A stretch of DNA of 6,750 nucleotides from DATAQC01 sp038238185 (GTDB taxonomy: Bacteria; Actinomycetota; Acidimicrobiia; Acidimicrobiales; AC-14), in assembly GCA_038238185.1 (NCBI GenBank), contig JBBRXY010000127.1, forward strand, positions 1 to 6,750. The letters run 5' to 3'. Below, piece after piece: positions 1-6,033 of this stretch (within the stretch, counting starts at the first letter, position 1; every line of letters begins with the position of its first letter). Position numbers and translations under genes: made by a program. Under the pieces are notes generated by a model. It ran no database searches. It saw only the letters and a program-made list of their open reading frames with translations, and was not told where the DNA came from.

Positions 1-1041
1 CTCAGTTTCAGCGCCAGTCTCCAGCATCTGTTGGCCACACCCCGCCTCTACGGCGTGACCTACGACGCCAGGATCGGGTCGACGGAGTTCCCGAACGACG
101 TCGGCGACGCCGCCCTCCCCGCGGTGGCCGACGATCCCGACATCGTTGATGCCTCGGCCGGCTTTGCGGGATTCCCAGTGCTGATGGGCCGGGTGCGGGG
201 CGACGGCATCGCCGTGAGCACGGTGGGGGGAGCGTCGCTCATGCCCACGCCCATAGAGGGTCGCCTGCCCGCCGCCCCCGACGAGGTGATGCTGGGCGCC
301 TCCACCATGGAAGCCGTGCATGCCCACGTGGGCAGCACCGTCCGGGCCATCGTCGCCGACGCCACGCCCGAACCTGTGCCTCTCCGGGTGGTGGGCCGGG
401 CCGTGTTCCCCAGCCTGAGCGACGCCATGGGCTTGGGCAAGGGCGTGGCCATGACGCCCGACGGGCTGCGGGCCATGATCCCCCACGGCGCCCCGCCGCC
501 CGACACCGTTCTTGTGCGGTTCCGAAAGGGCTCCGACCCGGTCCGGGCCCGGACCGAGCTGCAACGCCGGTTGGGCTCCGACACCTCGTTCCAGGTCCTG
601 GCGCCCGAGCGCCCGACCGACCTGGTGAACTTCGGCCGGGTCCAGAGCCTGCCGGTGGTGCTGGGCGGGCTGCTGGGCGCCTTCGCGGAGGCCACCCTGG
701 CCCACCTGCTGGTGACGTCGATCCGCCGTCGCCGGCGTGACCTGGCCATCCTCAAGACGCTCGGCTTGTCGTCGGGCCACGTGCGGGCCACCGTTGCCTG
801 GCAGTCCACCAGCCTGGCGGTGGTGGCGGTCGTGGTGGGCGTACCCCTGGGCGTGGTCGCCGGGCGCTGGGTGTGGTTGGCCTTCGCCGCCAACCTCGGC
901 ATAGTGGGCGAGACGGTCCTGCCGTGGTTGGCGCTGGCCGCACTGGGGCTGGCCACCGCCATCGTCGCCAACCTGGTCGCGGTGCTGCCGGGCCGGATCG
1001 CCGCCCGCACCTCGCCCGCCGCCGTGCTCAGGAGCGAGTGA
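1..1041 (+). CDS. FtsX/MacB-type ABC transporter permease, C-terminal part (5' end outside window)
   Basis: The frame is open from base 1, so the gene begins upstream; the TTG at 31 is internal. The 346 visible residues start inside a conserved stretch (LQHLLATPRLYG) seen between the two halves of large actinobacterial FtsX permeases. Residues ~20-200 form an extracytoplasmic core-type domain, including EGRLPAAPDEVMLG. Residues ~215-346 form the last FtsX domain, with hydrophobic helices near 218-238, 264-286 and 303-329 and a basic loop IRRRRRDLAILKTLG after the first helix. The C-terminus ARTSPAAVLRSE is typical of the family. Such permeases work in the membrane with a separate ATPase, which is not in the window, to export or release lipids, peptides or other substrates; the substrate cannot be told. 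The stop overlaps the next ATG by one base (TGATG), and the last codons supply a Shine-Dalgarno for it, so the two genes were translationally coupled. No damage is visible in this part. Confidence 0.9.
   Translation, partial: LSFSASLQHLLATPRLYGVTYDARIGSTEFPNDVGDAALPAVADDPDIVDASAGFAGFPVLMGRVRGDGIAVSTVGGASLMPTPIEGRLPAAPDEVMLGASTMEAVHAHVGSTVRAIVADATPEPVPLRVVGRAVFPSLSDAMGLGKGVAMTPDGLRAMIPHGAPPPDTVLVRFRKGSDPVRARTELQRRLGSDTSFQVLAPERPTDLVNFGRVQSLPVVLGGLLGAFAEATLAHLLVTSIRRRRRDLAILKTLGLSSGHVRATVAWQSTSLAVVAVVVGVPLGVVAGRWVWLAFAANLGIVGETVLPWLALAALGLATAIVANLVAVLPGRIAARTSPAAVLRSE
1030..1034 (+). promoter_or_regulatory. Ribosome binding site AGGAG for the second permease gene
   Basis: AGGAG lies 6 nt before the ATG at 1041, inside the codons for the final Leu-Arg-Ser-Glu of the preceding permease. 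It fixes the start of the downstream frame at 1041, although that frame is open further upstream. Confidence 0.75.
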
Positions 1042-1355
1042 TGGGTGCGCTGTGGTTCCGGCTGCAGGCCGAGGCTCGTGCCCGATGGCGGGCATGGGCG
1101 GGCCTGGCCCTTCTCGTCGGCGTCTTCGCCGGTGCGGTACTCGCCACCGCCGCCGGGGCCCGCCGGGCCGACACCGCCTATTCCCGCTTCGTGAAGGCAT
1201 CCAGTGCGGCCGACATGCTCGTCTACAACGTGCCCGGCGGTTCTCTCGGCAACGTCGATTTCGACACGGTCGAGCGTCTTCCCCAGGTAGCCGAATCCGG
1301 CCCCGCCTGGTCGGCGGGCCGGACCTCGCCGGCCGTCGTATTGAGATCGGAGTGA
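1041..1355 (+). pseudogene. Second FtsX-type permease with a large internal deletion (N-terminus joined to C-terminus)
   Basis: The frame encodes 104 residues from ATG 1041, chosen for AGGAG 6 nt upstream and the TGATG overlap with the previous gene. Residues 1-90 match the start of an FtsX-type permease: a basic amphipathic leader (MGALWFRLQAEARARWRAW), a membrane helix at ~18-38, then ARRADTAYSRF and the beginning of the extracytoplasmic domain (VERLPQVAESG). The last residues, GRTSPAVVLRSE, match the extreme C-terminus of the neighbour (ARTSPAAVLRSE). Full members have roughly 800 residues or more, so some 700 codons between about residue 92 and the tail seem to have been lost in frame. 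One helix and no FtsX domain remain, so transport activity is not expected. A short membrane protein could still be made, because the frame and ribosome site are intact. The deletion is inferred from comparison with the neighbour and from family knowledge. Confidence 0.8.
1349..1352 (+). promoter_or_regulatory. Ribosome binding site GGAG for the histidine kinase
   Basis: GGAG ends 5 nt before the ATG at 1358 and again falls in the Arg-Ser-Glu-stop codons of the upstream permease remnant. It supports ATG 1358 over an in-frame GTG at 1352 that overlaps the preceding stop. Confidence 0.65.
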
Positions 1356-1357
1356 CC

Positions 1358-3538
1358 ATGTCCACCAATGTCGCAGCACCCGTGGGAGACAAGGTCGGCC
1401 TTGGGCCCGGCGAACACGACGGCGGGTCCGGTCCGCATCCCTCCGCCGTCCTCCTCCTGGCGCCGGTCGCCATTGCGCTTGGCGTCGGCGGCGCGTTGAT
1501 GGGCCGCCATGGCGGCGACACGGGAACCGACGTGCTGCGCGCCGCGCTGGTGATCAGCTGGGCCATCGCCGGCGCGGTGGTCGCCGTCCGAAGCGGCGAG
1601 GAGCGGCTCGGGCCTCTGGTGCTGATCGGGGCGTTCGCAGCCGGCCTGGCCGGCGCGACCGCCGCCACCCTTCGCGCCTCGGACCACGGGACCACCTTCG
1701 CCGAGGCGATGGTGGCCGTCCTCCGCCTCGTCCTGCCCGTGGCCGTCGCGGTGCTGCCGGCCATCGGGATGCAGATCCTGTTGAGCCTTCCCGACGGCTC
1801 GTGCCGGGTGGGCCGGACCGTCATCGCTGCCGCCTACGTGGTGGGCCTGCTCGTCGGCATCGGCATGTGGACGCAACGCCCGGCGCTGCCCTTGTGGCCG
1901 GTTGGCCTCGAAGCGGTCGTCGCCGGCGTGATCGGCTTCACCGGGTCCAACCGGCGCTACCGGCGCTCGCACGGAGCGGAGCGCCAGCGCCTGCAGTGGT
2001 TTGGCTGGGCCGTCGTCGTCACCGCCGAGGTGACCATCGTGACCCTCGCCCTCCGGCTCCTGGCCGACTGGCCGCCCCAGGGGCTGGCCGTGGTGGCCGT
2101 CGCCACCGTGGCCATGCCCGTGGCCCTGGCCGTGTCGTGCTCGCCCCGGCTGCTCGGTCGGATAGACCGGCTGCTGGCTCACACCGTGTCCATCGCCGGA
2201 CTCAGCGGCGTCGTCGTGTCGGTCTACGTCGTGGTGGTACTTGGGCTCGGTCGCACGCCCACGGCATCGGAGCGCTCGCTGCTCCTCCTGTCCATGCTGG
2301 CCGCGGCTGTCACTGCTCTGGTGTACCTACCCGCTCGCGAGCGCCTGAGCCAGTTCTCCAACCGCGTGGTGTACGGCGAGCGGGAGGCGCCCGACGAGGT
2401 CGTGCGTACCTTCGGCACCAGACTGTCCCGGGCCGCCCCGTTCGACGAGCTCCTTCTCCAGTTGGCCGAGTCACTACGCAAGTCGTTGGTGTTGTCAAGG
2501 GCCGAGGTATGGACGGGCTCCGGTGGTCGGTTGGAGCGGGTGGTGTCGGTTCCCGATGCCCCCCCCACCTCGATCACCCTGGTGCCCGACGAGGAGGCGG
2601 TCGTGTCGCGCGCCGGTGTGTGCGGTCCGGCGTGGGTGAAGGTCTGGCTGGCCGGATTGCTCCGCGGGCGGGAGGACGCCGGCATACGCGTGGCGCCCGC
2701 CACCCACTCGGGTCAGCTCCTCGGGCTGATCGTCGCCGTGCGTCCCGCCGACGGCGACGCCTTCCGATCCGAGGACGACACGGTGCTGGCCGAGCTGGCT
2801 CGCCAGGTCGGGCTGGCCCTGCACAACGTCGCCCTCGACTCCGCCCTGCAGCAGTCGCTCAACGAGGTGCGGCGCCAGGCCGAGGAGCTGCGGGCGTCGC
2901 GCGCCCGGGTGGTGGCGGCCTCCGACGCCGCCCGCCGCCAGATCGAACGCAATCTTCACGACGGGGCCCAGCAACATCTGGTGGCGCTGGCCGTCAACCT
3001 GCGCCTGGTGCAACAGCTCGCCGATGCCGATCCCGCCGCGGCCAAGGAGCTGCTCGCCCAGCTCGGCCACGACGTGGGCGACGCCGTGGCCGAGTTGCGC
3101 AGCCTGGCCCACGGGATCTACCCGCCGCTGCTGGTCGACCGCGGTCTGGCCGAAGCTTTGGGAGCGGCTGCGGGGCGGGCGGCCATCCCCACCGACGTGC
3201 ACGCGTCGGGCACGGGTCGCTATCCCAAGGATGTGGAGGCAGCCGTCTACTTCTGCTGCCTGGAGGCCCTGCAGAACGCGGGCAAGCACGCCGGCGAGAA
3301 TGCCAGCGCCAGGGTGCGGGTGTGGGAGGAGGCGGGTGGCCTGTTGTTCGAGGTGGCCGACGACGGGGCCGGCTTCGACCCCGCCCGCAACACGACCCCC
3401 GGGGCCGGCTTCGTGAACATGGGCGACCGGGTGGGGGCCATTGGCGGCAGCATCAACGTCGAGTCGTCGCCCGGCAAGGGGACACGGGTGTCGGGCCGAA
3501 TTCCGGTGACGGCCGACGCAGAAGGCCACCGACCGTGA
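1358..3538 (+). CDS. Membrane sensor histidine kinase, NarL/DesK class (GAF + HisKA_3 + HATPase)
   Basis: The product has 726 residues. About ten hydrophobic helices fill residues ~30-325 (near 30-49, 59-77, 86-105, 119-143, 154-171, 182-196, 214-236, 242-261, 279-298 and 307-323). A GAF-like domain follows at ~358-490, then a short coiled coil at ~492-520. The dimerisation/phosphoacceptor segment is RRQIERNLHDGAQQHL with the phosphorylated His at 534. The ATPase has N-box Asn640 (QNAGKHA), G1 DDGAGFD at 668-674, a glycine-rich GAGFVNMGDR and the G2 motif SPGKGT near 704-709. All residues needed for autophosphorylation are present. The kinase should pass phosphate to a response regulator, most plausibly the LuxR-type one at 4132-4794. 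The signal is unknown; the long membrane part and GAF domain allow a membrane or small-molecule cue. It starts 2 bp after the permease remnant with its ribosome site inside it, so it may be co-transcribed with the permeases. Its stop lies 4 bp from that of the convergent regulator. Confidence 0.93.
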   Translation: MSTNVAAPVGDKVGLGPGEHDGGSGPHPSAVLLLAPVAIALGVGGALMGRHGGDTGTDVLRAALVISWAIAGAVVAVRSGEERLGPLVLIGAFAAGLAGATAATLRASDHGTTFAEAMVAVLRLVLPVAVAVLPAIGMQILLSLPDGSCRVGRTVIAAAYVVGLLVGIGMWTQRPALPLWPVGLEAVVAGVIGFTGSNRRYRRSHGAERQRLQWFGWAVVVTAEVTIVTLALRLLADWPPQGLAVVAVATVAMPVALAVSCSPRLLGRIDRLLAHTVSIAGLSGVVVSVYVVVVLGLGRTPTASERSLLLLSMLAAAVTALVYLPARERLSQFSNRVVYGEREAPDEVVRTFGTRLSRAAPFDELLLQLAESLRKSLVLSRAEVWTGSGGRLERVVSVPDAPPTSITLVPDEEAVVSRAGVCGPAWVKVWLAGLLRGREDAGIRVAPATHSGQLLGLIVAVRPADGDAFRSEDDTVLAELARQVGLALHNVALDSALQQSLNEVRRQAEELRASRARVVAASDAARRQIERNLHDGAQQHLVALAVNLRLVQQLADADPAAAKELLAQLGHDVGDAVAELRSLAHGIYPPLLVDRGLAEALGAAAGRAAIPTDVHASGTGRYPKDVEAAVYFCCLEALQNAGKHAGENASARVRVWEEAGGLLFEVADDGAGFDPARNTTPGAGFVNMGDRVGAIGGSINVESSPGKGTRVSGRIPVTADAEGHRP

Positions 3539-3542
3539 GGTC

Positions 3543-3956
3543 TCAGGCGCCGGTGGTCGGGGGCCCTGGTTGTCCCGAAGCCGCTGCCTGGTGGTCCCAT
3601 ACCGCCCGCAGCACGACCGGTCCGAACTCGTCCTTGTTGACATAGGCAGCCATGCCCGACGAGGGGGCGTCTGCCGGCAAATCGTCGGCCTGATAGGTCG
3701 AAAGGAGGACTACGGCCACCTCGGGGTGGGCGGTCGTGATGCGCCGGCTGGCCTCGATGCCGTTGATGCCGCCCATATTGATGTCCATCAGCACGAGGGC
3801 GGGGTTGAGGTCGTCGACCATGTCCACCGCCGACTCGCCCGAGTCGGCCTCACCCACCACCTCGAACCCCGGGGTCACCCGTACGACCGTGGCCGCGGCA
3901 CGACGGAACAACGACTGGTCGTCGACGATCAGCACGGAGACGGCATCAGCGCCCAT
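3543..3956 (-). CDS. Receiver-only response regulator (no output domain)
   Basis: The 137-residue product is one complete receiver domain. The acidic pair is Asp12-Asp13 (LIVDDQ), the phosphorylated Asp is Asp58 (LVLMDINM), the switch Ser is Ser86 (VVLLST) and the conserved Lys is Lys108 (AYVNKDEF). After ~20 further residues it stops with no DNA-binding or enzymatic output domain, unlike NarL-type regulators of ~210-220 residues. No downstream frame holds a lost helix-turn-helix, because the kinase 3' end lies there on the other strand; the short form is therefore either native or an old truncation. ATG 3956 was chosen because the receiver fold starts at once; no good Shine-Dalgarno is seen, and a GTG 15 nt upstream (VKICRM) is an alternative. 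Such proteins can act as phosphate sinks, relays or allosteric partners of a kinase; which applies here is inference from adjacency. Confidence 0.88.
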   Translation of the reverse strand: MGADAVSVLIVDDQSLFRRAAATVVRVTPGFEVVGEADSGESAVDMVDDLNPALVLMDINMGGINGIEASRRITTAHPEVAVVLLSTYQADDLPADAPSSGMAAYVNKDEFGPVVLRAVWDHQAAASGQPGPPTTGA

Positions 3957-4000
3957 TCGGCAAATTTTCACACATGGTGACGATGGTGACCAGGGTGCCT

Positions 4001-4021
4001 GCACCACCCCCGGGGGGGTGC
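4001..4021. repeat. G/C-rich hairpin (21-nt near-perfect inverted repeat)
   Basis: A 21-nt sequence pairs GCACC with GGTGC and the inner C run with the G run, with a single A-G mismatch. It lies between the two minus-strand regulators, 45 bp before the start of the receiver-only gene. There is no T tract, so an intrinsic terminator is not clear; it could slow or attenuate transcription from the upstream regulator gene, or stabilise an mRNA end. Confidence 0.5.
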
Positions 4022-4030
4022 CAGCCACCC

Positions 4031-4127
4031 CGCTCAGGGGCCGCTCGGGCCCATGCCCCCCGCTCAGGGGCCGCTCGGGCCCATGCCCCCCGCTCAGGGG
4101 CCGCTCGGGCCCATGCCCCCCGCTCAG
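4031..4127. repeat. Three perfect 30-bp tandem repeats plus a 7-bp partial copy
   Basis: Units at 4031-4060, 4061-4090 and 4091-4120 are identical, and 4121-4127 repeats the first seven bases. Each unit can fold GGGCC-GCTCG-GGCCC. Read on the minus strand, each carries ATG-GGC-CCG-AGC-GGC-CCC-TGA after a run of G. There are no spacers, so this is a minisatellite-like array and not a CRISPR. The array ends 5 bp from the stop of the LuxR-type regulator and lies 75-165 bp upstream of the receiver-only gene, so a transcript running from one regulator into the other would contain it. It could be a terminator cluster, an attenuator or a neutral slippage product; the sequence alone does not decide. 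Confidence 0.95.
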
Positions 4128-4131
4128 CCGG

Positions 4132-4794
4132 TCAGTTGTTGGCCAGGAAGAGAAGGACCGCCTTCACCCGCCGGTGGATGTCGGGCTCCTCGGACACGCC
4201 AAGCTTGGAGAAGATCGAGCTGATGTGCTTCTCGACCGCCCGGTCAGACAGCACGAGGGCGGTAGCGATGGCCTGGTTGTTCTTGCCCTGGGCCATCTCC
4301 GACAGGATCTCCAGCTCCCGGGGGGTGAGCTGGCGCAGTGGCGAGGCCGCCGACCGCGAGCGGGCCTGGACGAGGGCGTCGATCACCCGGGGGTCGATGT
4401 AGGAGCCGCCCCGGGACACTTCACGGATGGCGCCGAGCAGCTGGTCGACGTCGGAGACCCGCTCCTTGAGCAGGTAGCCCCGGCCCCTGGACCCGTTGGC
4501 GAGGAATGCGAGGGCGTACTGGGGGTCGACGTACTGGCTCAGGACGACGACGCCGCCCTCGGGGTGCACGGTGCGCATGTGATCAGCCGCCTGTAGTCCC
4601 TCGTCGGTACCGGTGGGAGGCATGCGGATGTCGGTGAGCACCACGTCGGGCGGATCGGCATCGATGGCCGCGAGCAGCGAACCGAGATCCTCGCACACGG
4701 CGATCAGCTCGAGCTCGGGCTGGGCCTCGATGAGGCGGCGGACCCCCTCGCGCACGAGGTAGTTGTCCTCGGCCAGCACCACCCGGATGGTCAT
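4132..4794 (-). CDS. NarL/LuxR-family two-component response regulator
   Basis: The 220-residue product has the normal length for the family. The N-terminal receiver shows acidic residues Glu9-Asp10 (LAEDN), phosphorylated Asp55 (VVLTDIRMPP), switch Ser86 (VVVLSQY) and Lys110 (GYLLKE). The C-terminal LuxR helix-turn-helix spans ~153-217 with LTPRELEILSEMAQGKNNQAIA followed by SDRAVEKHISSIFSKLGV. It should bind DNA as a dimer when phosphorylated. The kinase at 1358-3538 is of the matching HisKA_3 class and is the likely partner, though it is encoded on the other strand beyond the receiver-only gene. The start at 4794 is supported by a TAATCT box exactly 7 nt upstream and no Shine-Dalgarno, which indicates a leaderless mRNA. 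A large inverted repeat lies just upstream of that box, and autoregulation through it is possible. Confidence 0.94.
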   Translation of the reverse strand: MTIRVVLAEDNYLVREGVRRLIEAQPELELIAVCEDLGSLLAAIDADPPDVVLTDIRMPPTGTDEGLQAADHMRTVHPEGGVVVLSQYVDPQYALAFLANGSRGRGYLLKERVSDVDQLLGAIREVSRGGSYIDPRVIDALVQARSRSAASPLRQLTPRELEILSEMAQGKNNQAIATALVLSDRAVEKHISSIFSKLGVSEEPDIHRRVKAVLLFLANN

Positions 4795-4801
4795 CGTCGC
4801 C

Positions 4802-4807
4802 AGATTA
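4802..4807 (-). promoter_or_regulatory. -10 box (TAATCT) of a leaderless promoter for the LuxR-type regulator
   Basis: On the minus strand TAATCT is followed by 7 nt and then ATG 4794, which places the transcription start at or next to the A of the start codon. No clear -35 is visible; that position falls within the inverted repeat. Confidence 0.6.
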
Positions 4808-4812
4808 GGGGT

Positions 4813-4858
4813 CCGGAGTCAGGCCCGGAGCGACCCGGGCCTCTGCGGGCGACTCCGG
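4813..4858. promoter_or_regulatory. Inverted repeat between two divergent promoters (candidate operator)
   Basis: The outer arms CCGGAGTC (4813-4820) and GACTCCGG (4851-4858) are perfect complements. The inner arms AGGCCCGG (4821-4828) and CCGGGCCT (4835-4842) are also perfect, around a 6-nt loop AGCGAC. The left arms are contiguous and the right arms are split by 8 bp. The element fills the space between the two divergent -10 boxes and so covers both -35 regions. Such a position suits a shared operator. Because both transcripts appear leaderless, it would act as DNA and not as an RNA leader. The binding protein is unknown. Confidence 0.55.
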
Positions 4859-4864
4859 TAGGGT
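4859..4864 (+). promoter_or_regulatory. -10 box (TAGGGT) of a leaderless promoter for the tyrS remnant
   Basis: TAGGGT is followed by 7 nt and ATG 4872, the same geometry as the divergent regulator promoter. It directly abuts the GACTCCGG arm of the inverted repeat and supports 4872 as the original start of the synthetase reading frame. Confidence 0.55.
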
Positions 4865-4871
4865 GGCCGGG

Positions 4872-5322
4872 ATGGCCGGCCGACATGGCGATGTCCCGAC
4901 CGGTGCCAGTGCGCCGAGCACCGACGTGGGGGCGCCGCGGCCCGATGCGAGGGCCCCTGGTAGCGCGTGATGGCCGAGCTGGCCTGGCGGGGGATGATCA
5001 CCAGGTTACCGACGCGAGCTCGGGGCCATGCTGGCCGCGGCGCGGTTCACCGATATGCCGGCTTCGACGCCACCGCCGACAGCCTGCACGTCGGCCACCT
5101 CGTGGGTGTGATCAGGCTGGCCCGGCTCCAGAAGGCCGGGCACCGTCCTATCGCCCTGGTGGGTGGGGGGCGGCGCTCATCGGCGACCCGAGTGGCAGGG
5201 CGACCGAGCGCTTGCTGCTGTCGGTCGACGAGATCGAAGCCAACGCCGCGGGCATCCGTCGCCAGCTCGAGGCGTTCATCCGGTTCGACTCCGGCCCCGA
5301 TGGCGGCCTGCTGGTGGACAAC
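4872..5322 (+). pseudogene. tyrS: Tyrosyl-tRNA synthetase, 5' fragment with multiple -1 frameshifts
   Basis: Pieced together over three frames, this reads as the N-terminal third of TyrRS, the enzyme that charges tRNA-Tyr. The pieces in order are MAELAWRGMI (from 4970), HQVTDA, AMLAAARFT, then YAGFDATADSLHVGHLVGV with the class I HIGH-type motif HVGH, ARLQKAGHRPIALVGG, and after a further shift ALIGDPSGRATERLL followed by IRRQLEAFIRF up to LLVDN at 5322. Each step, near 4997, 5018, 5053 and 5168, fits loss of one base. A 32-codon frame from ATG 4872 (MAGRHGDVPTG onward) ends in TGATG overlapping the ATG at 4970; it is probably the original N-terminal extension, joined through one more -1 shift. 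The KMSKS loop, the rest of the catalytic domain and the S4-like tail (about 300 residues) are absent. As TyrRS is essential, an intact copy must exist elsewhere, unless the window contains sequence errors or a misassembly. Confidence 0.85.
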
Positions 5323-5327
5323 CTTCG

Positions 5328-5488
5328 GGGTTCAAGTTCACCAGCTGCGTCATCGGTGACAACGGCGTCCGGGTGACGGTGTTGCCGACCAGCGAGCGCC
5401 TCCTCCAGAGGGGCCCCGCTGTCTGCCTGGTAAACCTCTTCGATACAAACTCGAACCGGTTCATCGCGACGCAGCCCTTGCCGGGTGA
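5328..5488 (+). pseudogene. 3' remnant of a small secreted-type protein, paralogue of the next gene
   Basis: From about GFKFTSCVIGDNGVRV the frame encodes a segment related to the C-terminal half of the gene at 5552-6033: GDNGVRV matches GDNDIRM, and ERLLQRGPAVCLV matches KGLFHTGPAVCVV, both followed by a Ser/Thr-rich stretch and Phe. It has no start or signal peptide and is joined directly to the broken tyrS fragment within a few bases. The frame stays open to 5576, running into the next gene's signal region. A -1 shift near 5475 would end it at TGA 5486-5488, which is used here as a tentative end. Function is unknown. Confidence 0.55.
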
Positions 5489-5551
5489 GCAACCGCGGTC
5501 CGCTGACCTGACCCGAAATCCCACCGTTCCACACCTCACAGCAGGGTCGGT

Positions 5552-6033
5552 CATGAACATCGCCAGGAAATGGTAGGTACGGGAACTGCGGTCGTCGCTT
5601 CGGCTGCCACCTTGATGCTCGGGATGGGCCCGGCAGGGGCCAACCCGACGGCCCCCCCGATGGTCACCGAGATCGACGGCGTCCAACTGCTGAACGGCGG
5701 CGCGGCCGTCGAGGTCGTCATCGACGTCTCCTGCGCGCCCGGTCCTGACATCGCGGGCTCCGTGCGTGTGAGCCAGCGGGTTCCCGGTAGAGCACCGCTC
5801 CGTCCACGTCCGTGGGCGCCGTGAGCTTCTTCCCCCCTACCACCGTCACCTCCACCAAGGGTGACAACGACATCCGGATGCGTGCGGCGGCGAGCCCCTT
5901 CACCAAGGGGCTCTTCCACACGGGTCCGGCGGTCTGCGTGGTCGCAGTCAGGGGCTCGACAGCGAGCGGGTTCCAGTACCCGCACCCGTTCGTCGAGCCC
6001 TACAGGATCACCCGTGCGCCGGTGCAGTCCTAA
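5552..6033 (+). pseudogene. Small secreted protein of unknown function, frameshifted
   Basis: ATG 5552 opens MNIARKW and then meets TAG. One base more in the AAA run there would join it to MVGTGTAVVASAATLM, giving a normal signal peptide: basic start, hydrophobic core, and AGA before NPTAPP as cleavage site. A shorter intact start at ATG 5570 is possible but lacks the basic region. The mature part runs NPTAPPMVTEIDGVQLLNGG and VEVVIDVSCAPG, then needs a second -1 shift near 5790 to continue as STAPSTSVGAVSFF, TKGDNDIRMRAAAS, HTGPAVCVVAVRG and a tail YRITRAPVQS ending at TAA 6031-6033. The rebuilt protein has about 160 residues and two Cys (VSCAPG and AVCVV) that could pair outside the cell. 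No known family is recognised. The upstream remnant is a tandem paralogue. With the shifts as read it would not be made whole. Confidence 0.65.

Noticed and set aside
1052..1357. Upstream extension of the histidine kinase frame to 1052
   Set aside because: This part overlaps the permease remnant in another frame, reads as Arg/Pro/Gly-rich shadow sequence, and the GGAG before ATG 1358 marks the real start.
60..1379. Long minus-strand open frame opposite the permeases
   Set aside because: Low-complexity shadow caused by high third-position GC; no recognisable motif or ribosome site.
2495..3643. Minus-strand open frame opposite the kinase catalytic region
   Set aside because: Gly/His/Arg-rich antisense shadow of the kinase domain.
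1801..3645. Long open frame on + overlapping the kinase
   Set aside because: It is a GC-rich shadow, highly enriched in Arg, Gly, Pro and Ala with no domain; the kinase frame contains all the motifs.
4031..4127. CRISPR array
   Set aside because: Units follow each other directly with no spacers, and no cas gene is present.
3736..4596. Plus-strand open frame through the tandem repeats and the LuxR-type gene
   Set aside because: The array length is a multiple of three and keeps frames open; the translation is antisense to the two regulators and has no domain.
4808..4871. T-box riboswitch before tyrS
   Set aside because: The promoter geometry puts the transcription start at the ATG, leaving no leader, and no T-box sequence is seen.
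5163..5576. Single continuous protein from 5163 to 5576
   Set aside because: Its first third is out of frame with the tyrS coding trace; only the part from about 5328 resembles a real protein.
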